Of a stretch of 64,000 nt of DNA, positions 21,918-32,245 are shown one piece after another. Each line of letters begins with the position of its first letter. Within the stretch, counting starts at the first letter, position 1. Location: assembly GCA_026182355.1 (NCBI GenBank), contig JAPFBL010000001.1, forward strand, positions 682,001 through 746,000, given 5' to 3'. The notes under the pieces are model-generated. The model was not told where the DNA came from and ran no database searches. It saw only the letters and a list, made by a program, of their open reading frames with translations. The DNA is from Hermatobates lingyangjiaoensis. Taxonomy: Eukaryota; Arthropoda; Insecta; Hemiptera; Hermatobatidae. A program made the translations under genes and the position numbers.

Positions 21918-22015
21918 GTAATATGGAATCACCGATCAAACAAAAAGCCGGTAAACCGCTGACTTTTTCACCCGCTAGGGGATTGGTTTAAACAATGAAC
22001 AAAAAAATAGAGTCC
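21918..22015 (+). repeat. Dispersed repeat, copy B (partner near 9.2 kb)
   Basis: GGAATCACCGATCAAACAAA, then AAGCCGGTAAACCGCTGA and CTAGGGGATTGGTTTA. Same word order as 9195-9300. This copy carries the better-preserved GC words. Confidence 0.5.
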
Positions 22016-22760
22016 AAATTGTAGGTTTTTCGGGCGCCGAGAGATACCGTAAGAGAAGACGGAGAACTATTTGAGTTGTAGCCTGTCACCCATGACTTAT
22101 GTGACTAATAATAATAATAATTTAATAATAAGTATGTATTATTAAATACATACTTAACTAAGTAACTCTATCGTTTCTAAAGATTTTGATTTTACCAAAA
22201 TTTTAATTAATATTATCTAAAAATTACCTAAAATACTTGTAATTAAGCCTTTGTGTTATTGTAACTTCGGTCGTTAGTTTTAAATAGTAAACTACTTTAA
22301 GCAGTTTAATTTACATGAGCTTCCAGAGGGAAGCTCAATCGAGTTATCAATAATTTTTCGATAGAAAGAGGATTATTTTGTTTTCTTTAACGAGAATTAA
22401 GTTTTGCATGTTATATTAAAAAGAACTTTTAAAAATTTTGATAGCAAACTAAATAATGATTATGATATCTATGTAAATTTTACTTTTGATAAAAGAAATT
22501 GAAGATATTGACCATGCGTTAACAACATGAACGAGCAAAAAGAATCTTAACCCTATTTAAACAATTTCTCTTATATATATTTAAATCATTCCCTTCTACT
22601 TTATTATGAGCAACGCAAAATGATGAGGAAAAAAAAATCGTTTATTAATATTGATAGACTTTCACATTAAGAAAACCCATGAGTCCACGCTAGATATTTT
22701 TTTTTATGACTCCTGTGTATAATAGGAAAGTAAAAAAGAGTATGATGTTTATGTAAGATT
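22016..22760. other. AT-rich spacer
   Basis: AT-rich with an ATA/TAA run near 22107-22150. No gene. Confidence 0.5.
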
Positions 22761-22890
22761 CAAAAATATTCGGCAACGGGCCCAGCCGTGTGACAACTAA
22801 CAAGGCTATTGAATAGATACATATCTTATTGGTATGGGAAGGAGCCTGTTTGTTATTGGAGTCATTGAAATGTGGCGATGACTCTTTATC
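22761..22890. promoter_or_regulatory. Short GC-richer island
   Basis: Complex stretch with GGCAACGGGCCCAGCC (around 22772-22787) and a Sox-like GTTATTGG word near 22851. Isolated between AT-rich spacers. Weak regulatory candidate. Confidence 0.22.
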
Positions 22891-24480
22891 AATCTTTATA
22901 TAAAAATACTAGTATAATTAGTAATTATTTGGTATAATTAATTTATAAATAATTATAATTAAATAATTTATAATTATTTATAAAGATTATTTATATAATT
23001 ATATACATTTATTATAGATTATATTTGTATAATATATAATATATTTATTTATTATATATAATATATAATATAATTATTATTAATTTATAATTAAATATTA
23101 TCAGTATAATTATTTATATACTAGTGAAATACTAGTATATAAAAATAATAGTATAGATTTTTATATTACTTCTAGTTTTTGTAAGCACCATAAATGATTG
23201 AACTTAGTATGATTGTACTTTGAGCATTGCATGATAAACATTTCATCAGTATTTATCATTAGCGTGTGTTTATGTGAGAAGGATTTTTCAGGACCCAAAA
23301 GAGTTATAACTACCAAATATTTATTTAAGTGTCTATTACCTCTGAGACAAAACAGTCAGCTTTGCTCCAGCAAAGAACCTTTCTAAGGAGAACTTTATGT
23401 GAATAAAATTCAGGTTTTTCCAATTCACTAAAATATTTCCTATACTCTTTTAATAAATAAATGTTTGAGGCACTGACTTTTAAGATAACATTTATTGTGT
23501 GTGATCCACAAAATTTCTTTTTTTAGTCAAAAGTTCAGAAAACCGTTCTGAAATAATTGTAAACAAACTTTTAAAAGACTGATTACGTTTTTAAAAAACA
23601 TGAAGTAAAAGGGAGAAAAGTTTAGGCACTATAGATTCAATTTGAAATTGTTTAAACATTAATATGATTAGAAAAAAATTATAATGAACATTAACCTGAA
23701 AAGCATATGTTTTTGTTCTTTTTTTTGTAAATATTAAGCAATCAAGGCAAATCATGGTGATATTATTTCCTTACTAGCAGTTTCAATGAGCAATATGGTT
23801 CTCCTCATTACGTCTTAAAACAAGTCTATATCGAACACTTTTTATATAGTTTCTATACCTAAATCCGCAAATGTTAAGAGCAATAAATTTGTAAAAAATT
23901 ATAGAAAAATATTCAAATTAAAATGTTGAAAATTAAACGACTTAAACAAAATCAGGTACTCTTAGTGAATAAAATATATTATTCTCCACAACTTTTATAT
24001 GAAATATTTACTCTGTTACGTGGTATTTCCATTAAAATATTAAAAAAATTGTAAACATATAATTTTGCGTTTGCCATTTGTTTATTTTTTTTATTTATCA
24101 GTCAGTGGTGCAGATATTATTATCAATTTATTTAGCATTACTGTTTGATAATATTCTATTTATTTGAATTGATTCCCATTGATGAACTAAAGAACTAAAA
24201 TAAATTTATAGTAATTTTGAAAATTACTGGAAATTTAGCTGCTTCAATACCATATGCTAAAACTTTTATATACCATATAAAAGTTTTATTTTTTATATAA
24301 AACTAATAGTAATGATATTAAAAACGTTGATTTCACCCGGTGAAACTGATCAATTGCGGTTTTTTGTTTGTGTGATGATATCTGATGTTCACTAAGTTTA
24401 TACATTTATGAATATGAATAAATTATGTAGCTTATACAGAAATATTTTTGTTAATTACTTTCAATTTTGAATAACTAAGG
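22891..24480. other. AT-rich spacer
   Basis: Includes an extremely AT-rich TAATTATA-type patch at 22910-23160. No gene, no known repeat. Confidence 0.55.
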
Positions 24481-24830
24481 TATACACATATATGAAGTGT
24501 GATGACTGAATGGTTGGGGTAGGACGGAAGGTCTGAACAATATTGGTGAAAATGTTCAACATATGTCGACCGTGCAAATAACTAATGACCTCAAGGGAGA
24601 AATTCATCATTTAGCAACTGGACTCCTAATTTATATTCATCACCTACTGGCTTGTAATAGAGGGTAGTTAATCTTGGGTTTTGAGTTAGCTGACTTCTCA
24701 CTGACCCCAATATTTCACCCCTTGCTTACCGGAAATCATTTGGCGACTCTCTGCGACATTGATGATCATTCAAATCAACTGTTACCAAGGACACAGCCAA
24801 TTATAAGTTGTTTGCATACTATAAATAATA
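24481..24830. promoter_or_regulatory. Complex island with ETS-type word
   Basis: Less AT-rich, non-repetitive sequence with ACCGGAAAT (ETS-like) at 24728-24736 and GATGATCATTCAAATCAA just downstream. The 65-codon frame across it has no recognised motif. Candidate regulatory element. Confidence 0.28.
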
Positions 24831-25545
24831 TCGCTATAATTTTAATAAGTGAGGACATTATTAATTTATAACCTAACTAACTAAATAGACAATCACATCA
24901 GATTGTTAATATGTCAGATTATGCCGCTCATTACATTCCTTCCCTTTAACTTAGCACTTATTATTAACTATTTAATATCATTACTTATTGTTTTATATAA
25001 AAAAATAAAAGAAGTTATTTTTCTTTTCCTCATAATAAATATATAAATATGTTTCAAAAATGAATATTATTATTATTCATAAAGATTATGGCTAAAAAAA
25101 CACTGTTTCCTGGCAGAAACCGAATGATAATAAAACATAAAATTATTACAATTGATGGGTTCTTATATTTTTATATTTAATTACAAATATATGTTTTAAG
25201 AAAAATGTGATCTAATAATTTATACTAAATTACTTTAAATTTACGAGTTATTTCTATGGTTTTGTTTTTAATTTTTTTTATCATCGTTTGATACTGCAAA
25301 AAATTATGCACTTTATTATCCATTTCAGCATAAATAATTATAACTTGATAGAGTTATTTATTTTTGTTTATCAAATCATTTCTCAAGTTTGAAGGAACTG
25401 ATTAATGAAGTTTAATGAGAATTGTATATTGCTAAAAGAGATATTAGTTTTCAGTATACTCATCAAATGCAAACATTGTTTAAAATTATAAATTCCATCA
25501 AAAATTCAATTTCTTAAATTTATTCATATCTTTACGTTTTTGAAT
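24831..25545. other. AT-rich spacer
   Basis: AT-rich; nothing recognised. Confidence 0.55.
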
Positions 25546-25750
25546 ACGTAAAGGCTTCTGTTTGTCTGTGTCAGCTGCTGGACTTGGTCTCCAAGTCTTC
25601 AGGTTACCAATAGGTCACCTGATCTACTGTAAACTCTCAGTTTTCTCAAAAAACGTTGCCGTGGGAAAGGTGATTTTCAAGGTAGGATGTTATACTTTAA
25701 TTGCTTCTAACAACCTCTGTGGTACTAACGATATTCTAATAATAGCAAAC
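25546..25750. promoter_or_regulatory. Complex island with E-boxes
   Basis: CAGCTG at 25572-25577 and CACCTG at 25616-25621 (bHLH or Snail-type words) in a non-repetitive stretch with GGTTACCAATAGGTCACCTG nearby. Non-coding. Candidate regulatory element. Confidence 0.25.
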
Positions 25751-26389
25751 TGTAGCTATTAAAAGTTATAAACATAAACTATACCAATAAATTTACTAAC
25801 ATTGACATTAAAGTTGGAAATAATTATGAATGATCATACTATTAATTATATATAATTTATAAATTAATAAGAATAAATCTGTTTTTAATTTTGATAATTT
25901 ATCTATATACGTTGAAAATAATAAAAACTCTGCACAACTCAAAGCCATAGGCTAGCGCCTAATTGTATTGTAATATTAATTATACATATTAATATCATTA
26001 TTGAAATAGAGTATGCTAACCCGGAATACTGTTCGCATTATCTGGATAATAGGGAACTTTCCTCAACAATTAGATATTGCCAATGTAGGATTTGAAATTT
26101 TATATTCCCTGCTGACCTATAGTTATTTATTCAGTAAGTAATTACTAGACAATTACGTGAGGATTAATAGTCATAATTTTAGTGAACATCCTTTGTACAA
26201 ATGAAGTTATAAACGCTTTATATAAAGATATATTGTTACTTAAAAGATTTGTTTTCCATCATTCCAGCATTTATATATTTCTGAATTCTTATAATTTATG
26301 AGCACGCAGTAAAAGGTAATAACAATACTATAGAATAGTTGACTTGAATAAGTGTAGTTTGCATACAAAGAAGCCGGTCACAAATGTCA
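25751..26389. other. AT-rich spacer
   Basis: AT-rich; nothing recognised. Confidence 0.55.
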
Positions 26390-26690
26390 CTGTCAGAAAG
26401 CTGTTGACATTAAGGGTTTAATCTAGAATGTATTGGGACAAGTGGAGGAGCAGAAGAAGTGGGTTTGGGCCGCACAAGATTTATGGGCAGCCCGGTGATT
26501 ATGGTCAGAAGGATTGATAGTGGAGCTATAATTGAGTGGGTGGAGCGGGCCTAATGTAGGTGACGTGCCGCGAATCCCAGCAGGAGCCATCCATCACCGG
26601 ACCTGCGGCCCCACAAATCACCCCAATCCTGCTGGCCAGAGAGGGCTGCACTGCCTTACCCTGCACTGGCTCCTGCAAGTCAAACATTTA
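26390..26690. promoter_or_regulatory. Strong candidate regulatory island with posterior-Hox-type words
   Basis: Complex GC-rich sequence. ATTTATGG (26479-26486), TGATTATGG (26496-26504) and GATTGATAG (26512-26520) form three homeodomain-type words within about 40 bp, followed by TGACGTG (CRE-like, 26561-26567). Two overlapping frames (64 and 74 codons) have no domain. I read this as an enhancer candidate. Confidence 0.38.
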
Positions 26691-27220
26691 TCTACCTCTT
26701 TCTATCTACTTTCTCATCATAATTAATTCAATACAAGTAGTAATATATATAAAAGCAATTGAAATGATTTTAAGGACTAAATAAATAAAATACAACGAAA
26801 GAACATGTCTAAAAGAGATCACAATTTTCTATTCTATTATTGAACTGCTAGTAATCAGGTAGAAAGATTTGAAATAGAAGCGAGCAAGGTCCTAACGTCG
26901 TCACATCTTTCTACCTTATAACGAGGTAGGCAATATATAGTCGATTTTACGTAAGCTCATTCCGTGAATTTAATTTATATATATATTTTTTATTTATACT
27001 TCTTACTTATTTGTTTTATATTTCATATTTACTCCTTGTGAGATATATATAAAGTGTAAAGTACGACGAAGAATAACATACAGAGTAAAAAACACAATTA
27101 CTAAATCGAGTTTTTGAAAAATTGGAATTAGAAAGTGTGTTTCTTTACTCTGTGGGCTAATCTTCTTTGTATTTGAAATTGTGTATATCTTGTCCGGATC
27201 GTCTTTCCGATTTAAAGTGA

Positions 27221-27224
<4 letters not shown>
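26691..27224. other. AT-rich spacer
   Basis: AT-rich; no gene recognised. Confidence 0.5.

Positions 27225-27260
<36 letters not shown>
27225..27260. repeat. (TA)n microsatellite
   Basis: Pure TA run immediately left of the PLE N-terminal inverted unit. Confidence 0.9.
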
Positions 27261-27261
<1 letters not shown>

Positions 27262-27400
27262 CATTGAAACGTACCGCAGCTTCGGCATTCACAACTTTCA
27301 AACTCAGCTGTTCTAGTCTCTTGAGTTTTAAAGTTGTGAATGCCAAAGCTGTGGTACGTTTTAATGAAATCTGCCTACATAAAGATTTGCTGCCCTCATA
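27261..27400. mobile_element. Inverted pair of PLE N-terminal coding pieces
   Basis: Left arm 27261-27310 and right arm 27322-27370 are inverted copies with several mismatches. The right arm on plus reads KVVNAKAVVRFNEICLHKDL, then LPS and a stop. The left arm on minus reads RLEQLSLKVVNAEAAVRFNE, then runs into the TA tract. This leucine/lysine-rich segment with an AEAAVRFNE-like word and a cysteine is how the region before the reverse transcriptase of PLEs reads, from my knowledge of the family. The pieces are truncated and non-functional. Confidence 0.65.
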
Positions 27401-27427
27401 GATGAATATATATTTATATATATACAT

Positions 27428-27645
27428 TCCACATAAACACGTGAAATGACAATCAATGATCAAACCACAATATACAATGGGAAAAACAAGACTAAGATCT
27501 TTTAACCGTAACAAGCGGTCTTCGTCAGAGTCAAAAACCCAACTGCAGTTAGTTGGGTTTTTGACTCTGACAATGACCGCTTGTTACGGTCGAAAAATCT
27601 TAATCTTTCCAATTTCATATTGTGGTTTGATCATTGATATATATA
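27428..27645. mobile_element. PLE-type inverted unit (TGTGGTTTGATCATTG family)
   Basis: Left arm about 27450-27541 and right arm about 27550-27642. The centre CCCAACTGCAGTTAGTTGGG (27539-27558) brings the two copies almost together. The left arm (minus) has an intact CTGACGA box and the right arm has CTGACAA. Both have an ACCG/CGGT helix and GAAA or AAAA. The outer ends carry ATGATCAAACCACAAT and its complement, then TA tracts. Confidence 0.8.
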
Positions 27646-27700
27646 TAATATATATATATATATATTTTTTTTTTTCCTATGAGTTGTCTGGGGAAAGGAA

Positions 27701-27802
27701 TATGATTCGTTGCGATGTGGACCAATGGGAGTGGAGTTTGCAGGTCCATGCGTAAGGACCTGCAAACTCCACTCCCATTGGTCCACATCGCAACGAATCA
27801 TA
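27701..27802. repeat. Perfect 47-bp inverted repeat with 8-bp loop
   Basis: Arms 27701-27747 and 27756-27802 are exact reverse complements (CGTTGCGATGTGGACCAATG is part of the left arm). The loop is ATGCGTAA. Both sides abut (TA)-rich sequence (27638-27666 on the left after a T run, 27800-27825 on the right). The sequence is GC-richer than its surroundings and resembles no other unit in the window. Zero mismatches imply recent formation. Confidence 0.9.
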
Positions 27803-27958
27803 TATATATATATATATATATATATTCTTTTAAAAACTGGATGTCTGTTTCGACTTGGTTTGCATTGAAGAAGAACTTTTACAAATATATATATATGCAG
27901 AAAAATCACAATAAATAAACACGTGATGAAATCAATGTAGCTTAAGCAACAATGGAAT

Positions 27959-27960
<2 letters not shown>

Positions 27961-28017
<57 letters not shown>

Positions 28018-28024
28018 ATATATT
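27961..28024. repeat. (TA)n microsatellite, about 60 bp
   Basis: Long TA run with TATG/TGTA interruptions, left of the nested inverted unit. Confidence 0.9.
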
Positions 28025-28265
28025 GGTGTATTATTGTAGCAATTCTTCTCTCAATCATGTACTGTTAAAGTTAGCAGCAGCTTCTGCAATTACTATTTTC
28101 TTGCTTAGGTTTTCTAGTTTCCTGACTAGTTTGTGGTGAGTCAAATGTATTTGCTAGGGGAGTTCATTTAAAGGCATTAAGGATTTAAATATCTGTACAA
28201 ATAATACTTTAAACCAACACTATTACTAAGATTAACAAGTTTATACTTAAAATTAAAAATACGAG

Positions 28266-28292
28266 CTTTTGGCTTACATTAGCCATCATCGG
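28266..28292 (-). ncRNA. Hammerhead-like core in PLE 5' unit
   Basis: The minus strand reads CCGATGA, T, helix GGCT-AATGTA-AGCC, then AAAAGCTCGTA. One base differs in each box from CUGAUGA and GAAA. The mirrored plus copy at 28332-28351 reads CTGATGG .. GAAAGCTCGTG: its second box is intact but helix II is disrupted. Confidence 0.4.
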
Positions 28293-28526
28293 TAAACAAA
28301 AAAAAAAAAAAAAAACCTGTTTCTTTTTTCTCTGATGGGGGGTCAATGAAAGCTCGTGTTTTAACATTAAGTAACTTGTTAACCTTAGTGATAGTGTTTG
28401 TTTAATAGTATTAGTTTTACAGATATTAAAGTATTTTAAATAGTTTTAGTGTTTCACATTATCATCCGTACCTTCAAGCTTTAAATTAACTACATGCATA
28501 TTGTTATTACCACTGAGGTTAGTAAG

Positions 28527-28754
28527 ATTAATATTAGAATTAGAACAAACCGTCATACCTCGTAAGTTGATATCGGAGATGTTGGAGCGCTTTCGGATCT
28601 GGTCCATCTTCATTCGCAACTAATCTATGGGGCTATTGTCGACAATAGCCCCATAGATTAGTTGCGAATGAAGATGGACCAGATCCGAAAGCGCTCCAAC
28701 ATCTCCGATATCAACTTACGAGGTATGACGGTTTGTTCTAATTCTAATATTAAT
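28527..28754. repeat. Perfect 228-bp palindrome, no spacer
   Basis: Arms of 114 bp (28527-28640 and 28641-28754) are exact reverse complements meeting at GTCGAC (28638-28643). I checked the arms base by base and found no mismatch. The sequence is GC-richer than its surroundings. In genomic DNA such a structure is normally unstable. A recent fold-back insertion or an assembly or library artefact should both be considered. Confidence 0.95.
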
Positions 28755-28865
28755 TTAAATTAACTCCCCTGGCAAATACCTTTGACTAACCACAAACTAG
28801 TCGGGAAACTAGAAAACCTCAGCAAGAAAATAGTAATTGCAGAAGCCGCTGCTAACTTTGACAAT

Positions 28866-30590
28866 ATATATATAATTATTACTTCAGTTTCGCATTAAAA
28901 GCAGTTCATTATAATTGAATCATATTTTATGAGTTTTATTAACCTTAAATCAAGTGAATGCATTTAGTAAAAAAAATATATATTGCTATATTTTTACATC
29001 TGAACATATATTTTTTTAGCAGCAGAAATACGAATATAAGAGCAATGAAATATTATGTAGGAACTAATTTGTGTAAAATTAACTCAGAAAAACATGATTA
29101 TCAAAATGTAAGAAACTGAAGGATCTAGAGAACAACTACGATAACTTGTTATATACAGTTACTTTATGTAACTTCAAATTTTCATCAGAAGTACACTGAA
29201 GTAGAATTTTATTTTCCATGTAATAAAGTGTTTTTGAAATTGAAGTAGATACTTATTTGTCAAAAAAAAAAATAATGTCTTAAAAGTTATTCACAAAACT
29301 AATTTTCTCATTAATAATATTGATCAACTACGAGCACTAATTAACGGCTAAACATTTTACTGAAAAATATCTTCTTTCTATACAAGTTATTCACTTCCAT
29401 TAATTACTTGATTAATTCTCAATATTTGATTACCCTGGCTACAGAGGCATGCTTGGATTCCCTCACCCTTGATTATCCGTGTTACACACATTTTGATTGG
29501 AGATGTCCTTAATAAACGATATTGGCAAGGTAAAAATGAAAAAAGAACTTTTGTAGTAAAACTGAAGTCATTTGTGTATGTTTCATGTATTATGTATTAT
29601 TCTATGTATTATTCATGTGTATAATGAGATTTAACTCAGGAGAACCATGACTTGTTTGTTTATATAAAAATATAATTCATTGATATATCAAATTAAAAAT
29701 AAATAATTATTTTTTTTTAAATACAACCATTTATCTATGTTTCGAAGAACTATTTTTAATTCAAGTTTGCGAAATTTGCTGTTGATAAATTCACACATCA
29801 GATTAAAACATAAACAGTAAAACTGTTGACATTTTAAAATTTTAGTAGATTTATTGATAAATATGCTTTTAAAATATTATCAAAATGTGTTATGATTATT
29901 TAAGAATACTATAATTGAATGACTTGTATGGAAATTAAAACAACATTAAAAAGTTTTCTTTTGATAATGAACTATTGCTCATCCATTCAGTTTATCAACC
30001 GAACAGAGTGAAGATATTACGCAAAGTTCATTCTTTACTGTATACCCTGCAGGCATTTAAATGACAAGCGAGTTATAAGAATAAAATGAGAAAATCACCA
30101 TTGAAAAGGGGAAAGGAATGAAATCCGTACGCTAATATCCCCATCGTTCACGTAGTTACTGAATTACACGCTTGAAACTCTTGATTTATATAACTCTCTG
30201 ACTCTTTTGGAAAATTTCATTAAAAAAAAAATAACCTTTAAAAAAATATTCTAATGTACAATCTAAGTAATATGGAAAATATAATATGTAATCTGAAGTA
30301 TTACATGTTGGAATATGTAATATTCCAATAAAAGTTAAGTTTATATGACTGGTTTTTTGAAAAACATTTCTGGAATAATCATTGTTACATTATATTAATA
30401 ATGTTACGTATTAAGAAATAGGCAAATATTTTACAACTGAAATTTAAATCACCTATTTTTTTCATTACCAGAAAATTGAAAATATCTGTTCATGATAGAA
30501 AAGTAAAAATTTCTTTTACAATATCTTTTATAAGATGTAATATTAATATAATATTAAGATATTTAAGATATATAAGATATATATAATATA
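28866..30590. other. AT-rich spacer
   Basis: AT-rich with no gene. The patch 29440-29510 is slightly more complex. Confidence 0.5.
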
Positions 30591-30775
30591 TAAGATACGA
30601 GTTCGAGATTAACAAAGGGCAGCACACAAAGTAGGGAAACACACTTACAGACTCAAATTTTCGGGTAATCCGTCTTCAGGAGAAAAGAGAATGGGAGACC
30701 AAGCACGTTGTAGGCGCAACGGCAAGTAACCAACCCGGCAACTGCCAGTGCTGTCAACCGTACCCGGTCTTAAAG
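30591..30775 (-). mobile_element. Solo PLE terminal piece (ACGTGCTTGGTCTCC family)
   Basis: The minus strand reads GGAGACCAAGCACG in reverse order, then CTCCTGAAGACGGATTACCC, GAAAATTTGAGTCTGTAAGT, and the AGTGTGTTTCCCTAC..GTGTGC tail. It matches the plus-strand pieces at 47690-47885 and 48640-48827. The copy extends inward to a CGCAACGGCAAGTAAC word also shared with the 48.7 kb copy. Confidence 0.7.
30659..30679 (-). ncRNA. Hammerhead-like core, best-preserved of its family
   Basis: The minus strand reads CTGAAGA (30679-30673), C, helix GG-ATTAC-CC, then GAAA (30662-30659) and a tail with GTC and GTA. It matches the plus core at 48732, where GAAA has changed to AAAA. Confidence 0.4.
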
Positions 30776-32156
30776 TATAAAATTAGGAAGAATAAGATAA
30801 GAATATTAAGAAATTTCTTAACTTTTAAATTTTTTGGTTAAATTAAAAAAAAGAAAATTCTCAAAAAGCTAGCTTTTACAATACTAATACGAATTGGACT
30901 TTAATAATAATTAAAAATGATAAGTTGTTTTGACGTAATACATATCACTGATTAATAATATATTACATATGCATATATATGAAGTATATATTTGCATAAA
31001 AATAATTCCTTTTTCCTTGTGGTTTATACTTCAATGATTTTCAATTCAATGATACACCACCTGTTTATTTAGTGTGATTTTTTTTCTACATGTATATATG
31101 TATAGCTAGAAACAATAAACTTTCGAGTACCTAATGTATATGAAAGATAAATGAATTAAAAAAAATATACATATTCAGTTTAGCTAATAGCTTGTTAAGT
31201 TTTAACTAATTACATATATAATAAGCTGCTATGTATATATGTATAGCAACTGACTTATTTTACTTATTGTACTGATGTACAATAACGATAAGAATATTTG
31301 ATGAAAGACAACAGCGTTACATCTTCGTGATTGATCATTCCAATTTTCAAGTTCAGAATACATTATTACACACTACTTACTAAATGATTTATCATAGGAT
31401 GAGAACAAGCAACTTGATGCCAACCTTTAGCTAGTCACTATCACTACATTAGCATTGCTCTGCTACTTATCAAGTTATTCTGCTAATTTTTGAATGTAAT
31501 ATTACTAATATTATTATATATATATATATATATATAAATTTAAAGTTCTGGAATTATACAATATGTGTCTGTTTGAAGTAGAGTAATGATTAGATGGCAT
31601 ACAATGTCAATTGAAGAGGACTGATTTCCATGCAAATTTTTCATGTCAAGTCATAAAATAAAAATACATTGATAAGTTGGTTCAGAAAAGTACATAATTA
31701 GAAAACTATTTACTTACAAGAAGGTTTTCTTTTGTTGCCTTATTCAATCGCTTTATTAGAATAAGTAGATATTTCACAATAAATTATTACATAGCTCCTG
31801 GGAGAAACAGTGAGTCCTATTCCTGCTTTACATTACTAATGAACTAAATAATTAATAATTAATTATTAAGGTATAATAATTAGGGTATCGTTAATACACT
31901 TTGAAATGGAGAAGTATTAAGGTTGTTAGTCGGTCAAAGTATGTAAAACTTATAATCAATATAAAAAAAAAATAAAGAATATCATGTAATATTGAATATC
32001 AAATTTTGATCTCTATAAATTATTACAAGTTTTGTGTCTTTAGCTTTTATTCGCAACATTTTTTTACATGTCTTGTAAGTTTTTCAAAATCTCTACAAAA
32101 GGTGACCTATTCTTTTTTTCTCTATGAAAGCAAGTCCTAAAGAACCACCGCGCGGT
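30776..32156. other. AT-rich spacer
   Basis: AT-rich with a TA tract at 31508-31535. No gene recognised. Confidence 0.5.
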
Positions 32157-32245
32157 CAATGGTTTCCAAAATATGTTGTTCAACGGACCTGCAGTGATCT
32201 AGCAAAAGGTTCATCGGTTTTACAAACTATTGTTTTAACGTAAAT
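32157..32245 (+). mobile_element. Possible hAT-type transposon end
   Basis: CAATGGTTTCCAAAATATG, then CAACGGACCTGCAGTGATCT and AGCAAAAGGTTCATCGG, resembles the terminal sequence of hAT elements (CAGTGGTTCCCAAA-like start, then CGGACC and AGTGGTC-like words). No matching opposite end or target duplication was found and no transposase is recognisable downstream. Confidence 0.35.

Larger units (their letters stand above)
28040..28865. mobile_element. Nested inverted PLE 5' unit
   Basis: Three layers. Outer arms (about 28058-28170 and 28760-28862) encode PLE N-terminal peptide outward: the right arm reads HKLVGKLENLSKKIVIAEAA, and the left arm encodes nearly the same on minus with a stop further on. 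Middle arms (28201-28292 and 28330-28425) meet head to head at an A run and carry a hammerhead-like core. A separate 228-bp perfect palindrome (28527-28754) interrupts the right half. The order core, about 130-200 nt, then N-terminal peptide gives a map of this PLE 5' end. TA tracts lie on both outer sides. Confidence 0.8.
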
